From Gnetum montanum (taxonomy: Eukaryota; Streptophyta; Gnetopsida; Gnetales; Gnetaceae), in NCBI GenBank assembly GCA_015680685.1, contig MNCI01011459.1, positions 16,031 through 80,030 on the forward strand: a stretch of 64,000 bases of DNA, written 5' to 3'. This document shows positions 45,305-55,390 of this stretch, one piece after another (the first letter of the stretch is position 1; each line of letters opens with the position of its first letter). Below the pieces are notes generated by a model. It saw only the letters and a list, made by a program, of their open reading frames with translations. It did not search any database and was not told the origin of the DNA. The position numbers and the translations under genes were made by a program.

Positions 45305-47229
45305 TATACCCCCATGACTGAATGAAAACTCGTCCTTTAATTCCTTACAAAATATTGGGAAGGTATGGGATTATTAACTTGAATGACACTAATGGTGAAT
45401 GGGGTGACACATGAACAGATCATCATTACAATACATGGAAACATTAGTATTCATGACCATAAGAGTGAACACTATGTACATTTGACATCCAACCTTATTT
45501 GGCAACTGAGAGAGAAGAGAGAAATGAAGAAGTTTGTTGCTATCAATACCAAGATTGCGCTTTCCGTTGTCCATCCATAAGTGCGCCATCCATCTCATTC
45601 CTTGCATAACGGTTCTAGCACTAGTCCATCCTAAATGTTTCCTCCAGGTCCAATCTATTGTTGTATGATTGCCATTTGCACCCACAACACAGTCACGTAT
45701 TAGCAAGGGTAAATAAATCACAATACAGTTGATACCTTTCCTCGGTGTAAAGTCCATCAGATAAGTTATGATATGGCTAATACGGATTTTGGAGATATAA
45801 TACTAGTGACTACCCAAGGTGTAGGGGTTAGGAGAAAATTTAAAAAATTAGACCAGGACCCCCATGACTAAGAGCAAACCTCTGATAGCAATAGAATGGA
45901 AAATGATAAGGAAAAAGAAAGATGGAGAAAAAGAAATAATGAAAATGCTGATAAAATGGATGTCAGAGGTGGAAATGAACACAACAAATATTGATTGCGG
46001 AAATGTTTAAGGGAAAGAAGTTAACTGATTCACCAAATAGACATGCTAGTGAGTCCTCCCCAAAGAAGGCTCATGCCTTTTATGCCCTGACAAACCCACA
46101 TTCAAAGAGTCCGTAGGCTCTAGAAATGTCATTCGGAAGCAAGAGTTAAAGTCTTAACCACAAGAATTTACCAAAAATAAAATAATGCATTAAAAAAAAT
46201 ATAGACTACTGATATAACTAGTAATGAGATGGAGAATGGAGAAAAAATGATGGAAAAAAGAGAATGGAATGGAGTCTCAAGACAAGGTGGTGTACAGCCC
46301 CTTGTGTATTAATGGTTAATGTGACTTAGTAAATCTCATTCCAAATCCAGCCTCAAACAGCCAACATCCAATGACTTCGCATTAATACATTTGGCCAATC
46401 CATTCACTTGAAGTAATAGAAATGCTTTTGCCAAAGAGTCACCACCATTCTGAGGAAACAAGAAAGGGACAAGTAGGGAGCGAGGAAGGGCCTTAGTTAA
46501 AGGGAACATGTTTGTTTAGTTCCATAACCAATGCTTGTAGCCCAGATGATTATTTTATCTAAGGGGTGTTCTTTGAATTCTCACTTTTTTTTTGTGTGAG
46601 AACCACACCATGCAAAGACTTATTACATTTATTAGCTCAGCTTCCCAATAATTAAGCAATGTCAGAATGGAAAGGAAAAATTAAGAAGAAAACATCCAAG
46701 AACCTAAAAGAATGGTCAGCACAAATGCATCAAATTCCTTTTAAGTCACACCCTTTTCAATCCTTGAGTCCTTCCTCAGTTTGAGAAATACCCAATCACT
46801 GGTTCGTTAATAGTTTCATTGTTAAGAAAGGGACTGTACAATTCCAAGCCAAGAGAGACCATAGAATTTTTTGAATGCATGGATGATGTGGACTCATTGC
46901 CTATTATACCAAAAGAACCATACATTAGTATCAACATTATAACTCAAAGGTAAAAACCAAACATTAGCAATCAATGGAATACAGTTCATACCACCATCAG
47001 GAGCACTTATTAGGTGACAAACTGAACAAAATAAAAAAACACACAAAGAAATGAAAGAGTATAAATGATTTTGCAAAACAAAAACATGAAAAGTTAAAGA
47101 AATTTGTAAAAAAAAAATGTGTAAAACAAAAAACTTAAAAAGGAACTGAGGACCTCGAATGATTAGCAGAGGTGGCCATCTCCCCCATGACTGAGTTGGA
47201 AGGGAAAGATCTAAAATAATGAGCATGAT
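45305..47229 (-). other. 3' non-coding region of element D
   Basis: Between integrase and LTR. It starts (minus strand) after the integrase C-terminus and ends with the polypurine tract complement CCCCCATGACTG at 45310. The part near the LTR (45389-45757) has a frame shared with element X at 161-433. No env domain or second ORF like that of A/B/C is seen. Confidence 0.6.
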
Positions 47230-48370
47230 CGTCTCTTTTCAGAGGTATTATGTGCATTGGCCATTCTAAGTTCATGGAAGGGTTTGGTCTATTGCACATT
47301 GACTAGTAATCTCTTGTCAGGGCTCTCAGGTTTGTATATGGTCATGGCCCCTGAAGGAAAGGTTTTATGAATAATGTAAGGTCCTTCTCACAATGTTTAG
47401 AATTTTGTGCATTGTGGCACATATGTGGGGTTCCAATAGAGAACCTTATCTCCTGGTTGATACTTAACCTTTCAAATTCTCAATTCATGGCATTGCTTGT
47501 TATATGCCTTGTGCAACTCATTTGATGACAGGGCAGCTAATTGGTTTTCGTCTAGCATGTTTAAAGTTGTCAACCTTTGTCTATATGCTAGATCAAGATT
47601 GAGGTGGAAGTCATAAGCCATGGATAGTGTACGGACCTCAGTTTGAATTGGAAGTGTTGGAAGCTTTTTGTACACTAACTCATAGGGAGAGTAGCCTATA
47701 GGAAGTTTCCAGGTGGAGCGGTATGGCCAAAGAGCATCATTTAGTTTAGTGCTCTAGTCTCGTCTATACTTGCTAATTTTCCTAGTTAATATTTTAGTGA
47801 TCTCCCTATTGGTAACCTTAGCTTATCCATTAGCTTGGGGGTGATAAGGTGTAGTCAATTTATGTTCAACCCCTAAGCATTGCATTAACTTCCAAAAGGT
47901 TGCACCTGTGAAGTGTGTTCCATTATTCGAAATAAGTGCATGTGGCACACCAAACCTATTTATGATTTGTTGTTGCACAAATCATGCAGCTATAGATGAT
48001 GTGTAGTCTGTAATAGCAGCTTCTTCAGCCCATTTCATTAGATAGTCTATGGCAATAATGATGTAAGATTTTCCATTGGACATTGGTGTAATGGGCTTCA
48101 TAAAGTCTATTCCCCAAATGTTGAAGGGTTCTAAAGGTTGAATGCATTGTTGTGGATCCTCCATTCTAGTAGTCATTTCCCCATCACATTGGCAATGCTC
48201 ATAAGATCGGACAAAATGATGGGCATTCTAAAATAATGTTGGCCAGTAAAATCCTGCAAGCAAGATCTTGATAGCCATTCGTCTCCCCACATAGTGACCC
48301 CCACAAGGGCCCTCATGAGCATCATGGAGAACTCTTAGTTGGTCTTCTTCAGGCACACACCATTAAAACA
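47230..48370 (-). pseudogene. Integrase of element D (catalytically broken)
   Basis: Minus-strand reading: zinc-binding region with HDAHEGPCGGHYVGRRM and FYWP (near 48300), then FNIWGIDFMKPITPMSNGKS with the first catalytic Asp, IIIAIDYLMKWAEEAAITDY, GVPHALISNNGTHF (near 47940) where the second catalytic Asp is Asn, and YHPQANG-stop-AKVTN (near 47825) where the catalytic Glu is Lys. The C-terminal part has YSPYELVYKKLPTLPIQTEV (47675) and VKYQPGDKVLYWNP. Integrase would insert the cDNA. The two lost acidic residues and the stops make this copy inactive; all are explained by C-to-T/G-to-A change. Confidence 0.8.
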
Positions 48371-49290
48371 AACCATCAGGACATACTTTGTAAAGTTGTC
48401 CATTGATCTCCATGAAGTACTTGGCTCTGTGAAGAAACTGTTGTTTCTTTCTAAAGTTCAGCTCCTATGATGTTTGTTGAGTAAGGAGATAGGTGAGAAT
48501 GCTACTATACTAGTTTGTTTCCATGGTTTGGTTATTCACTACATTGGCAAAGAGGGCCTCATTGGGAAAATGATCATACATTACATAATCATCCTCTTTG
48601 CTATCCTAGTGCAACTGAGATAAATGATCTGCAACTACGTTCTCAATTCCCTTTCGATTGATCATCGTTAGATCGAACTCCTGTAGGATTACCAACCATC
48701 ATATAATATGAGGGTTAATCGTTGGTTTGTTCATGAGGAACTGGATTGCACTATGATCCATGTGGATGAACACTTTGTAACCTAACACATAGTGCCTAAA
48801 CTTATCCATTGCAAACACTACAGCCATTAATTCTTTCTCGGTAGTTGTGTAGTTAAGTTGTGCATCGACGATACTCCTACTTGCACAGTGAATATAGTAA
48901 GGATGTTTTTGATCATCTAACGTGCAAGTACAGCTCCCAAAGCATAATTGGACATGTCAGTCATTATGTGGAATGGTTTGGACTAGTCAGGAGCTTGTAG
49001 AATGGAAGTTTCTACAAGCTTTTATTTCAAGGTCTAGAATGCTCGTTCGCATTCCTTGGTCCACTCAAACGGTATGTCCTTCTTTGTTAGTTCTACCAAA
49101 AGTTTGACAGTCTTGGAGAAGTTCTCAATGAACCTCCTATAATAGCTAGTGTGTCCAAGGAATGATTGAATGTCTTTGACAATTTTTGGTTGATGGGTGA
49201 TTCCTTGGATGACCCTAACTTTATCTGGGTCTACCTCTATTCCTAAATGTGAAATCTTATGCCCAAGTACAATGCCTTCTTGGACCATCA
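48371..49290 (-). pseudogene. RT thumb/connection and RNase H of element D
   Basis: Minus strand: GIVLGHKISHLGIEVDPDKV, KDIQSFLGHTSYYRRFIENF, IPFEWTKECERAF (49290-49034), then RNase H/connection with KVFIHMDHSAIQFLMNKP (near 48770) and GIENVVADHLSQL (near 48640). The latter carries the final acidic residue. RNase H removes the RNA strand after reverse transcription. Stops interrupt the region. Confidence 0.75.
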
Positions 49291-49299
49291 AATGGATTT

Positions 49300-50080
49300 T
49301 CTACCAGTTGAGCCTTAAGTTGATTTCTACACATCTTTTTAGCACTTTCTCTAATCAGTCCAAGGCTTGATCAAAGGTTGTTCCATAAGTGGAGAAGTCG
49401 TCCATAAAGACTTCCACTCTGTTTCCTATCTACTGTTGGAATATGCTTAGAACTAGGCGTTGAAACATGGCAGGAGCATTGCACAAGCCAAACAACATTT
49501 ATTTATATGCAAACATTCCCCAAGGACTAGTGAATGTTGTCTTGGCTTGATCCTCTAGGGCCATCCATATTTGGTTGTATCCACTATAGCCATCTAGAAA
49601 ACTATAATAGTGATGCCTTGCTATGGTGTCTAAGACTTGGTCAACAAATGGCAACGAAAAGTGATCCTTAAATGTTGTCATGTTCAGCAGCCTAAAATCT
49701 ATACACACCCTCCATTTTCCTCCCTTTTTAGGCACGAACACTAGAGGGCTAACCCATTCGCTATCATCAATGGGGTATATGAACCTAGCTTTAAGAAGTT
49801 GTTCTATTTCTTCTTTTACTATTTACTTCAATTTTGGGTTCAATCACCTCTACGGTTGTTTTCGAGGTTTCATGGAGGGGTTAGTGTAAATCCTATGTTG
49901 ACATATCTAGGATCTATTCCAGTTAACTTGGGGTATGACCAAGAAAAGGCTTTTAACCACTTGTTTATCACTTTCAACAGTCTTTCTTTTTGTTTGGGAA
50001 CAAGTCTTGCATTGATGATCACCAATTTTTCATTTTCGTGGGTCATATACTCTAGATCGGTGGGCAATGGTTTCAAATCT
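49300..50080 (-). pseudogene. Reverse transcriptase of element D
   Basis: Minus strand: FSWSYPKLTGIDP (near 49930), IEQLLKARFIYPIDDSEWVS, VPKKGGKWRVCIDFRLLN (49730), KDHFSLPFVDQVLD, YYSFLDGYSGYNQI, TTFTSPWGMFAYK (49499), LFGLCNAPAMFQR, and the catalytic FMDD in VEVFMDDFSTYGT (near 49400). The catalytic Asp pair is retained, but stops lie between these blocks. Confidence 0.82.
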
Positions 50081-50349
50081 AGGGGCTCTTATTTAAATCT
50101 CTTAGGAATTTTCAACTTCCCCCAGTTGATGTTTTCAAGGTTAAGGCTTGGAAGTTGCCAATGAACTTGCTCTAATGTATCTATGCTTTCAATGTAAGCA
50201 CTAGTTATTCCCTCAGTTAGTTCCATGCATGTTAGTGAGTTGCTCTCTTGATTAGCCATCATCCACTGGGTTTCTTCTTATCATGTGGCTATTGCATACA
50301 GGCACTTTTGTATATTAATGTCTTGTGCACATTAATTGCATGCAGGCAA

Positions 50350-51048
50350 TGCTAAACTTTACATAACCCATGATCTCTGCATGCAATGGCACCCTGTGTC
50401 ACTATATGTGATGCATGGAAATTTCTTCTTCTCGATCTTTCCAAAAGTGTTCTTCTTGGATATTTCCAGGGAAAGATCACGGATTCCTAGGCATGGATCT
50501 ATAGTACTTGGCCATGCTCTTCCCATTATTATTAGGAAGTCCCCTTTACCGTTGTTCACTTATATCACTAGGAAATTAGCTCGATACGACCACCCACACA
50601 TAGTGGTAATAATGTCCTCCACCAGTCCCAAGGGGACAGTGATGGACTAGTCTGCCAGCTCTAGTCGAATATTACTCTTCCTTAATGGAGGTAGGTTCCA
50701 GGCTTTGTACAATTCTTGTGATATTAGGTTGACTTTGGAACCTGAGTCCATAAGAGCTTTACATGGTTCATTCCCAGTGACTTGGAGATAGATTAGAGGA
50801 CTTCCAAGATCAAAGAATTTCCTAGAAAGGTGGCCCACCTTAATCCAGTCAGTAATGACATGTGTTAACATAACCGTATGTGTTGAGCTCGGTGTTAGGT
50901 TTGAAGGGAGCTCTGAAGCCTTATTTGATGGGGAGGTGTTCAGATGTTTAACTGCTTGTGATTGTGAGGGCTTGGTTGGATTGTTGGTTCTAAAGAAAGG
51001 TATTTTCTTCATAAAGTTGTTAGAACCAACTGTGGGTTGAAGATTCAT
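50350..51048 (-). pseudogene. Aspartic protease of element D (active-site motif intact)
   Basis: One open stretch (51048-50650) reads VMLTHVITDWIKVGHLSRKF, SPLIYLQVTGNEPCKALMDS and GSKVNLISQELYKAWNLPPL, with D-S-G intact near 50740-50748. The region continues as LIIMGRAWPSTIDPCLGIRD (50559-50359). The protease matures Gag and Pol. It compares directly with the dead N-L-G version in element A. Confidence 0.78.
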
Positions 51049-51499
51049 AGCCCTCGTGACATTGCGTTGCTAAAATTGAGTGGGGAGTTCCCCTTGCATT
51101 GCTAAAGCAGGTGGTAATGGAGCTATCGGTGTGAGAGTTACGGATGGATTTGGAAGATGGTATGTCTATGTGTTATCTCCCCTAGGATAAGGAGTCCTAT
51201 AATACTCCTGAGCTTGGTAGTGACATTGTGGTTTAACGTGACTAATAGAGTCACATGGAGAGATTGGCTACTGCACGTAGTAGCCATATGGATCTGGTTT
51301 TCGGTAGGGGTATTGTTGCCTTGGTTGTGGCATCACCCATGATTGTGGGTATTTCCACTGTTGGTGTTCCTTGACAGGTCGTGGTGGAGTTCCACTTGGA
51401 TAATATGTTGATGGTTGGTGGAACTGGCTTGGGTTACCTTAGGGATAAGGTAACCGTTAGGGTGCTTGCTATTTGTTAAGTGGTGGGTTGAGTGCATAC

Positions 51500-52432
51500 A
51501 CCCCAGACTCTTATAGGTGTGAGATCATTGGGCAACATCCCTTGGGATGGTTGTATTGGCATATCTCACATCCATAGTCATTTTCTGTATCTGAATCCAC
51601 AACCTCTTCGGTGATGGCCATTTTACCCTTACCTTTGTTATGTGCATTGTCCATTTCTCTTTTTTTCTTTTTTTCATAGTCACTACCTCGCTTCCTAGAC
51701 TCCTCTACAACTTTAAGAACAGTTTCGAACCTACTATCTAGGCAGTCCCACATTTGGTCTACCTTTTCCGACACTTCTATTATTAATTTTTGGAGCAGCA
51801 AGGTTTTCCTATTCACCATCTCTTCGAGTGGTGACTCTTCCTCCACCTCACAAAATCTCACTTTCCTTTTTCGGAGGGAAGGATCTCAATTGTACTCTTT
51901 TGCACTTTCTCTCTTATGTAGCTCTCCTTCTTCCCTGGTTACTTGCTCTAGTAATCTATGAACTTGATGGAACCTAAGCTTTGATAATCTCCCTTGGGCA
52001 TACATTCAAAGGGTTCTCCTTGTTTCATGCCTAAGTCCATCTACGAGATGGCGTAGTTGATCTCGCTGCAAATAACCATGGCTAGGGCAATGATGTAACA
52101 ATGCATAATAGTGGCCCATGGCAACATCCAAGGGTTCATGATTTCCCTACTTCCATCCTTGGATTTGTTTTCACAAGTTAGACACTTAGGAGTACGTTTG
52201 GTACTTATCATTAAACAGTTCTAACATTGTACTCGACCTTTGAATGGATTCTGAATCTAAGGACCGGTACCAGCTTTTCGCTTCTTTTACTAGTGTCCTT
52301 GGGAACAACTTCAGTTTTTTCCATTCATTCTCAATGTTTTGCAAGGCACATGCATCTTGGAATGCTTGTAGGTGATTTTGAGGATCAGCGTTGTATCTCC
52401 CTTCAAATCATGGGATGCTAGACATGAACAAT
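51500..52432 (-). pseudogene. gag of element D, N-terminus lost at the inverted repeat
   Basis: Minus strand: GRYNADPQNHLQAFQDAC and WKKLKLFPRTLVKEAKSWYR (52410-52250), then MYAQGRLSKL, EEGELHKRESAKEYN (near 51900), FCEVEEESPLEEMVNRKTLL (51861) and a charged linker KGKGKMAITEEVVDSDTEND. It ends in the knuckle CEICQYNHPKGCC (C-X2-C-X3-H-X4-C, near 51550). The X3 spacing is one shorter than the usual retroviral CCHC. The frame is broken near 52340 and by several stops. Confidence 0.78.
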
Positions 52433-52490
52433 ATCCCACGATTTGAAGGGGCATACAACGCTGATCCTCAAAATCACCTACAAGCATTCC
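52359..52490. repeat. 58-bp inverted repeat, 16-bp spacer, at the broken start of gag
   Basis: Arm 1 (52359-52416) and arm 2 (52433-52490) are reverse complements at 55 of 58 positions. Both encode the same Gag start in opposite directions: GRYNADPQNHLQAF on the minus strand and GAYNADPQNHLQAF on the plus strand. The DNA or RNA could fold as a long hairpin. Beyond arm 2 the plus strand loses similarity to gag. Confidence 0.95.
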
Positions 52491-53219
52491 ACAATCATTC
52501 ATGTTCGTGAGGATTAGAACTAGGAGTGTGAACCATGTGTACCATCCGAAATCATCCGTCTTTGGCTGGAAGGAAATAGAAACTGGGAGATCTCCGGACA
52601 CGCACAGAAGACCCTACCTTCACTTGAAAGTAAGCTGGAATTAACGAAGGTAGAGTACCTTGAGTGGTCCACACGCAGATCAGGCAAGGATTTCCCCGAA
52701 TGTACACTGAAGCGCTATACGTTGGGTTATATGTAAACGGTGTAACTAATATAGAGCGGAGCATAAATGATGTAAACGGAGTGTAAACGTACAAGAGCGT
52801 AAACAGTAAACACGTAATAATGAATGAAAAATTGTAACAAATTGTAGTAAAGAAATGTAGCAATGTTATTGTGAAATGAGAGTTATAGTGCACTGGTCTA
52901 ACACAGTTGTGGCTCTGACACAAGGTAGACGAATAGCCCCGGTGAATGCAGGGATGACTGTGTGCTGGTTCAAACTACAGGCACAGCGTAGAGGCTGTAT
53001 GCTCAGCGTGCAGGGTAAGGTCCAGCATATAGGGTTTTCTACTCTGGTTCTTAGCGTCTCTATTTTTTTTCTCTGTTTTTCTCTCTGGTTTGCTCAAAAT
53101 TACCAACCCTGTTCTAATGAAAAATTGGGATTTTATACAGGTTTAGACATTAGACTCAGGTTGGGTGACACGTGGCGCATTGACCGGGCGTGAAAGAATA
53201 AAATTTTACAAGTGTACAA
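52491..53219. other. Unassigned DNA with GTAAAC/AGCGTA words and a minus-strand TATA-like box
   Basis: No coding domain. 52730-52830 repeats GTAAACG and AGCGTAAAC-like words also seen at 59339-59471. A minus-strand TATAAAATCCC (complement near 53132-53142) and a TCTCTGTTTTTCTCTCTGG run suggest a retrotransposon LTR or promoter, but no paired copy was found. Confidence 0.35.
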
Positions 53220-53670
53220 CATGTTGCATCTACTAAGCGTATACACTAGGTGTATATGCTATATCTGGTGGGCGTAGACTCTGGGCGTATACGCTGGGCG
53301 TATATGCTAGGCATGCAGGACGTATACGCTGGGCGTATACATTGTATATGCTGGGCGTATACGCTGGACATGCAGGATGTACATGCTCAGCGTATTGACT
53401 CTAGGATGCATGATGTCAACACCTGATGATTGCTCTGTCCATGTGAGTTGATGCTCTGTGCCAAGTCTTGATCTACAGTGCTGTTTCCATGCCATCTTCG
53501 GGGATTGCATGCCAGGTGTATACACCAGTCGTACACGCTGAGCGTACATGTGAGGTGTATACGCTGGGCGTGTACACTGGGCATATATGCTGTGAACTTG
53601 GGCGTATACGCCCAGTGTATACGCTAGGCGTATACGTTGTGGATGTGTATGTTGGGCGTATACGCTAAGA
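53220..53670. repeat. Left cluster of GCGTATACGC palindromes
   Basis: Four exact copies of the perfect 10-bp palindrome GCGTATACGC lie at 53285-53294, 53355-53364, 53602-53611 and 53656-53665, among many one-base variants (GTGTATACGC, GCGTATATGC, GCATATATGC), often spaced by CTGG or CTAG. A run without the motif (53401-53515) separates two halves. Frames read through it (repeats of VYAQRIRPAYT) are products of the repeat. Confidence 0.9.
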
Positions 53671-54935
53671 ATGTGAACTTGGTGAAAAATAAGTATCTTG
53701 ATCTCCAAAGTTGCCATGTTTGATACCAGCTGCTGTCGTGGTCGTTAGTGGATCCCAGGGAACTGCTTCTTGTTGAGTTCGACTTCGCTTGAAGCTGTCT
53801 GTGGGGCCCTCAAGCTTTAGTCATGCTGGGGAATGTCATGAATTAGCTCGATTCTTATTGGAGAAGTACTAGGTTCGAAATTTTGTGGTGTTTCATTGGC
53901 CCCTCTTTGTTGACACTTGGAGGAATCGACCCAAGAAGCGTCGACAAAGAAGTACAAAACACCACAAGCAACCTGGTAGAAACGTTGTCTGTTGGCGCCT
54001 TGGCTAGATATCATCGTACCATTTTCAGTAGTACCTAGGATTGGGGAAGTAAAATTTATATAGGGTCATGGAGATTGTGGGAATTGAGAACTGACTAAGG
54101 GATTGTGCATGGTAAAGGGGATGCTCTACTGCGTATCATGTTGATCCTTGTCAATAGCCATTGTTTAGCAGACTCGGAATCAAGACATGTGATGTGCATC
54201 CTTTGGCGAAACAAGACTCTTGGTTAATATCTGAGAGGATTTGTTGGCAAGAATAAAGCCACATGATGATGCGTTGCATTCTTTGAAGGAACAGGGCCCT
54301 TGTTTAGTGTTTTAGGGGGAGCCTATTGGCGGAGAGCCAAGGCCATGCATTGGAATGTTTCTTGATTGCTTTAGACATGAGCATTTTCTTTCAAGCCAAT
54401 TGTTGTCCCATCTTGTGTTTTATGTGGGAAGGGACAATGTTTTTTTTTTGTGTTCTTATGCTCATGCTCAAATGCCATGTTGTGGGTTGCAACAGCTTAA
54501 GAGTGGTGCGATATGCAACAGTATGTTCGATATTTTGGGTTGTACCAAATGTGTTCAGGACATAACCAAGTATAAGGTGTTGAGGGATATAAGGGATACG
54601 GAACAGGAGATGTACTAGTGAATGGTTCGATTTAGTCTTGCCACATGCGGTGTGAACAACGTCTCACCTTGCTACTTATGACGAAGTGCATTCTTATGTG
54701 AATACCTCTGAGTGTCATCCTACAAGCACAACTCCAAGATGACATGAAAACCATGAGTGAGTAAGTAAGCTTAGACTTAAATAGCTACTGATGGAATAGA
54801 GGCACCAGATAAGATTTCTGGCACTGTATATGAATGACAGCAATGTTGTTAGGATCGGCCGATGGCAAGCGATGCAGTGATTTTGATGAAGTTTGAATGC
54901 AGCCACAGATTGAGGAACCAATGATGAAATTGCTA
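53671..54935. other. Non-coding DNA between the palindrome cluster and the Tat-like element
   Basis: No convincing gene. Probably part of the 3' region of the Tat-like element (minus strand). 54183-54370 holds two loosely similar units of about 95 bp, each with CATG, a GCAT word, CTTTG.CGAA/CTTTGAAGGAACA and a CTTG. A minus-strand frame at 54014-53817 is unsupported. Confidence 0.35.
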
Positions 54936-55301
54936 GTTTATAGTCTTAGCAGACTATCATGGGTTAGTTTTATGTCATGACCTGTTGGACATTTCCTGTT
55001 TAGCATCGTGGCAGACGGTGCATTGCTAATTTCTAGTCTTAGTGGACCGTGAAGAGGCAAACCAGTTTATAGTCTTAGCGGACTCTAGCGAGTGGGACTG
55101 TGGTAGTTTACTATCGTACTAGACGGATGCTAGTTTATTGTCATTACAAACACTGTGTGGTATCAATTTATCGTCATGATGCCAGGACGAGCTGCGGTAT
55201 CAGTTTTAAGTCATGATTCTAGGACTGTTCTATGGTATCAGTTTACCGTCATGATTCCAAGACGAGCTGTGGTATTAGCTTATAGTCGTGATGCCAGGAC
55301 T
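54936..55301. repeat. Left array of GTTTA-hairpin repeats with varying stems
   Basis: Eleven units of 25-50 bp, most starting GTTTA. Nine are followed at once by a short stem-loop: ATAGTC/GACTAT (54940/54952), ATGTC/GACAT (54972/54988), GCATCGT/ACGGTGC (55003/55015, one G-T pair), AGTC/GACT (55071/55081), a wobble-paired TCGT/ACGG in the next unit, TCGTC/GACGA (55171/55186), AGTC/GACT (55209/55223), CGTC/GACG (55247/55261) and AGTC/GACT (55284/55298). Two units have weak stems. Stem bases differ while pairing holds. The array lies just past the integrase end of the Tat-like pol. Confidence 0.75.
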
Positions 55302-55390
55302 CACACGTACTTGAGCCTGTACTCAAATATGGAATGGTTTCAAGAACAAGTGATTGGTCAGATTTGCAAGCTCATGCCCTTCCATATCAG

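Larger units (their letters stand above)
44496..52432 (-). mobile_element. Athila-like autonomous-type LTR retrotransposon D (gag-pol, 5' end lost)
   Basis: Minus-strand order: gag fragment (52432 to 51500), protease (51048-50350), RT (50080-49300), RNase H (49290-48400), integrase (48370-47230), a 1.9-kb 3' non-coding region, polypurine tract, 3' LTR (45304-44496). The RT signature FLDGYSGYNQI and the order of domains fit the Athila branch of Ty3/gypsy. The 5' LTR, primer site and N-terminal gag are missing; the element stops in a 58-bp inverted repeat. It is the only copy in the window with pol that matches the A/B/C family. Confidence 0.85.

Noticed and set aside
53307-53717. Minus-strand frame of 136 codons with repeated VYAQ, RIRPAYT
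   Set aside because: It is the translation of the GCGTATACGC repeat cluster; the palindrome gives similar open frames on both strands, and no domain or start context supports a protein.
53717-53728. Minus-strand TGGTATCA resembling an initiator-tRNA-Met primer site
   Set aside because: Only the first eight bases match firmly; no LTR boundary or gag could be placed around it.
54326-54618. Overlapping frames of 79 and 87 codons
   Set aside because: Two frames overlap over the same bases, with no recognisable motif and no conservation evidence.
54936-55301. Possible CRISPR-like array
   Set aside because: Repeats are not identical, spacing is irregular, there are no cas genes, and the genome is eukaryotic.
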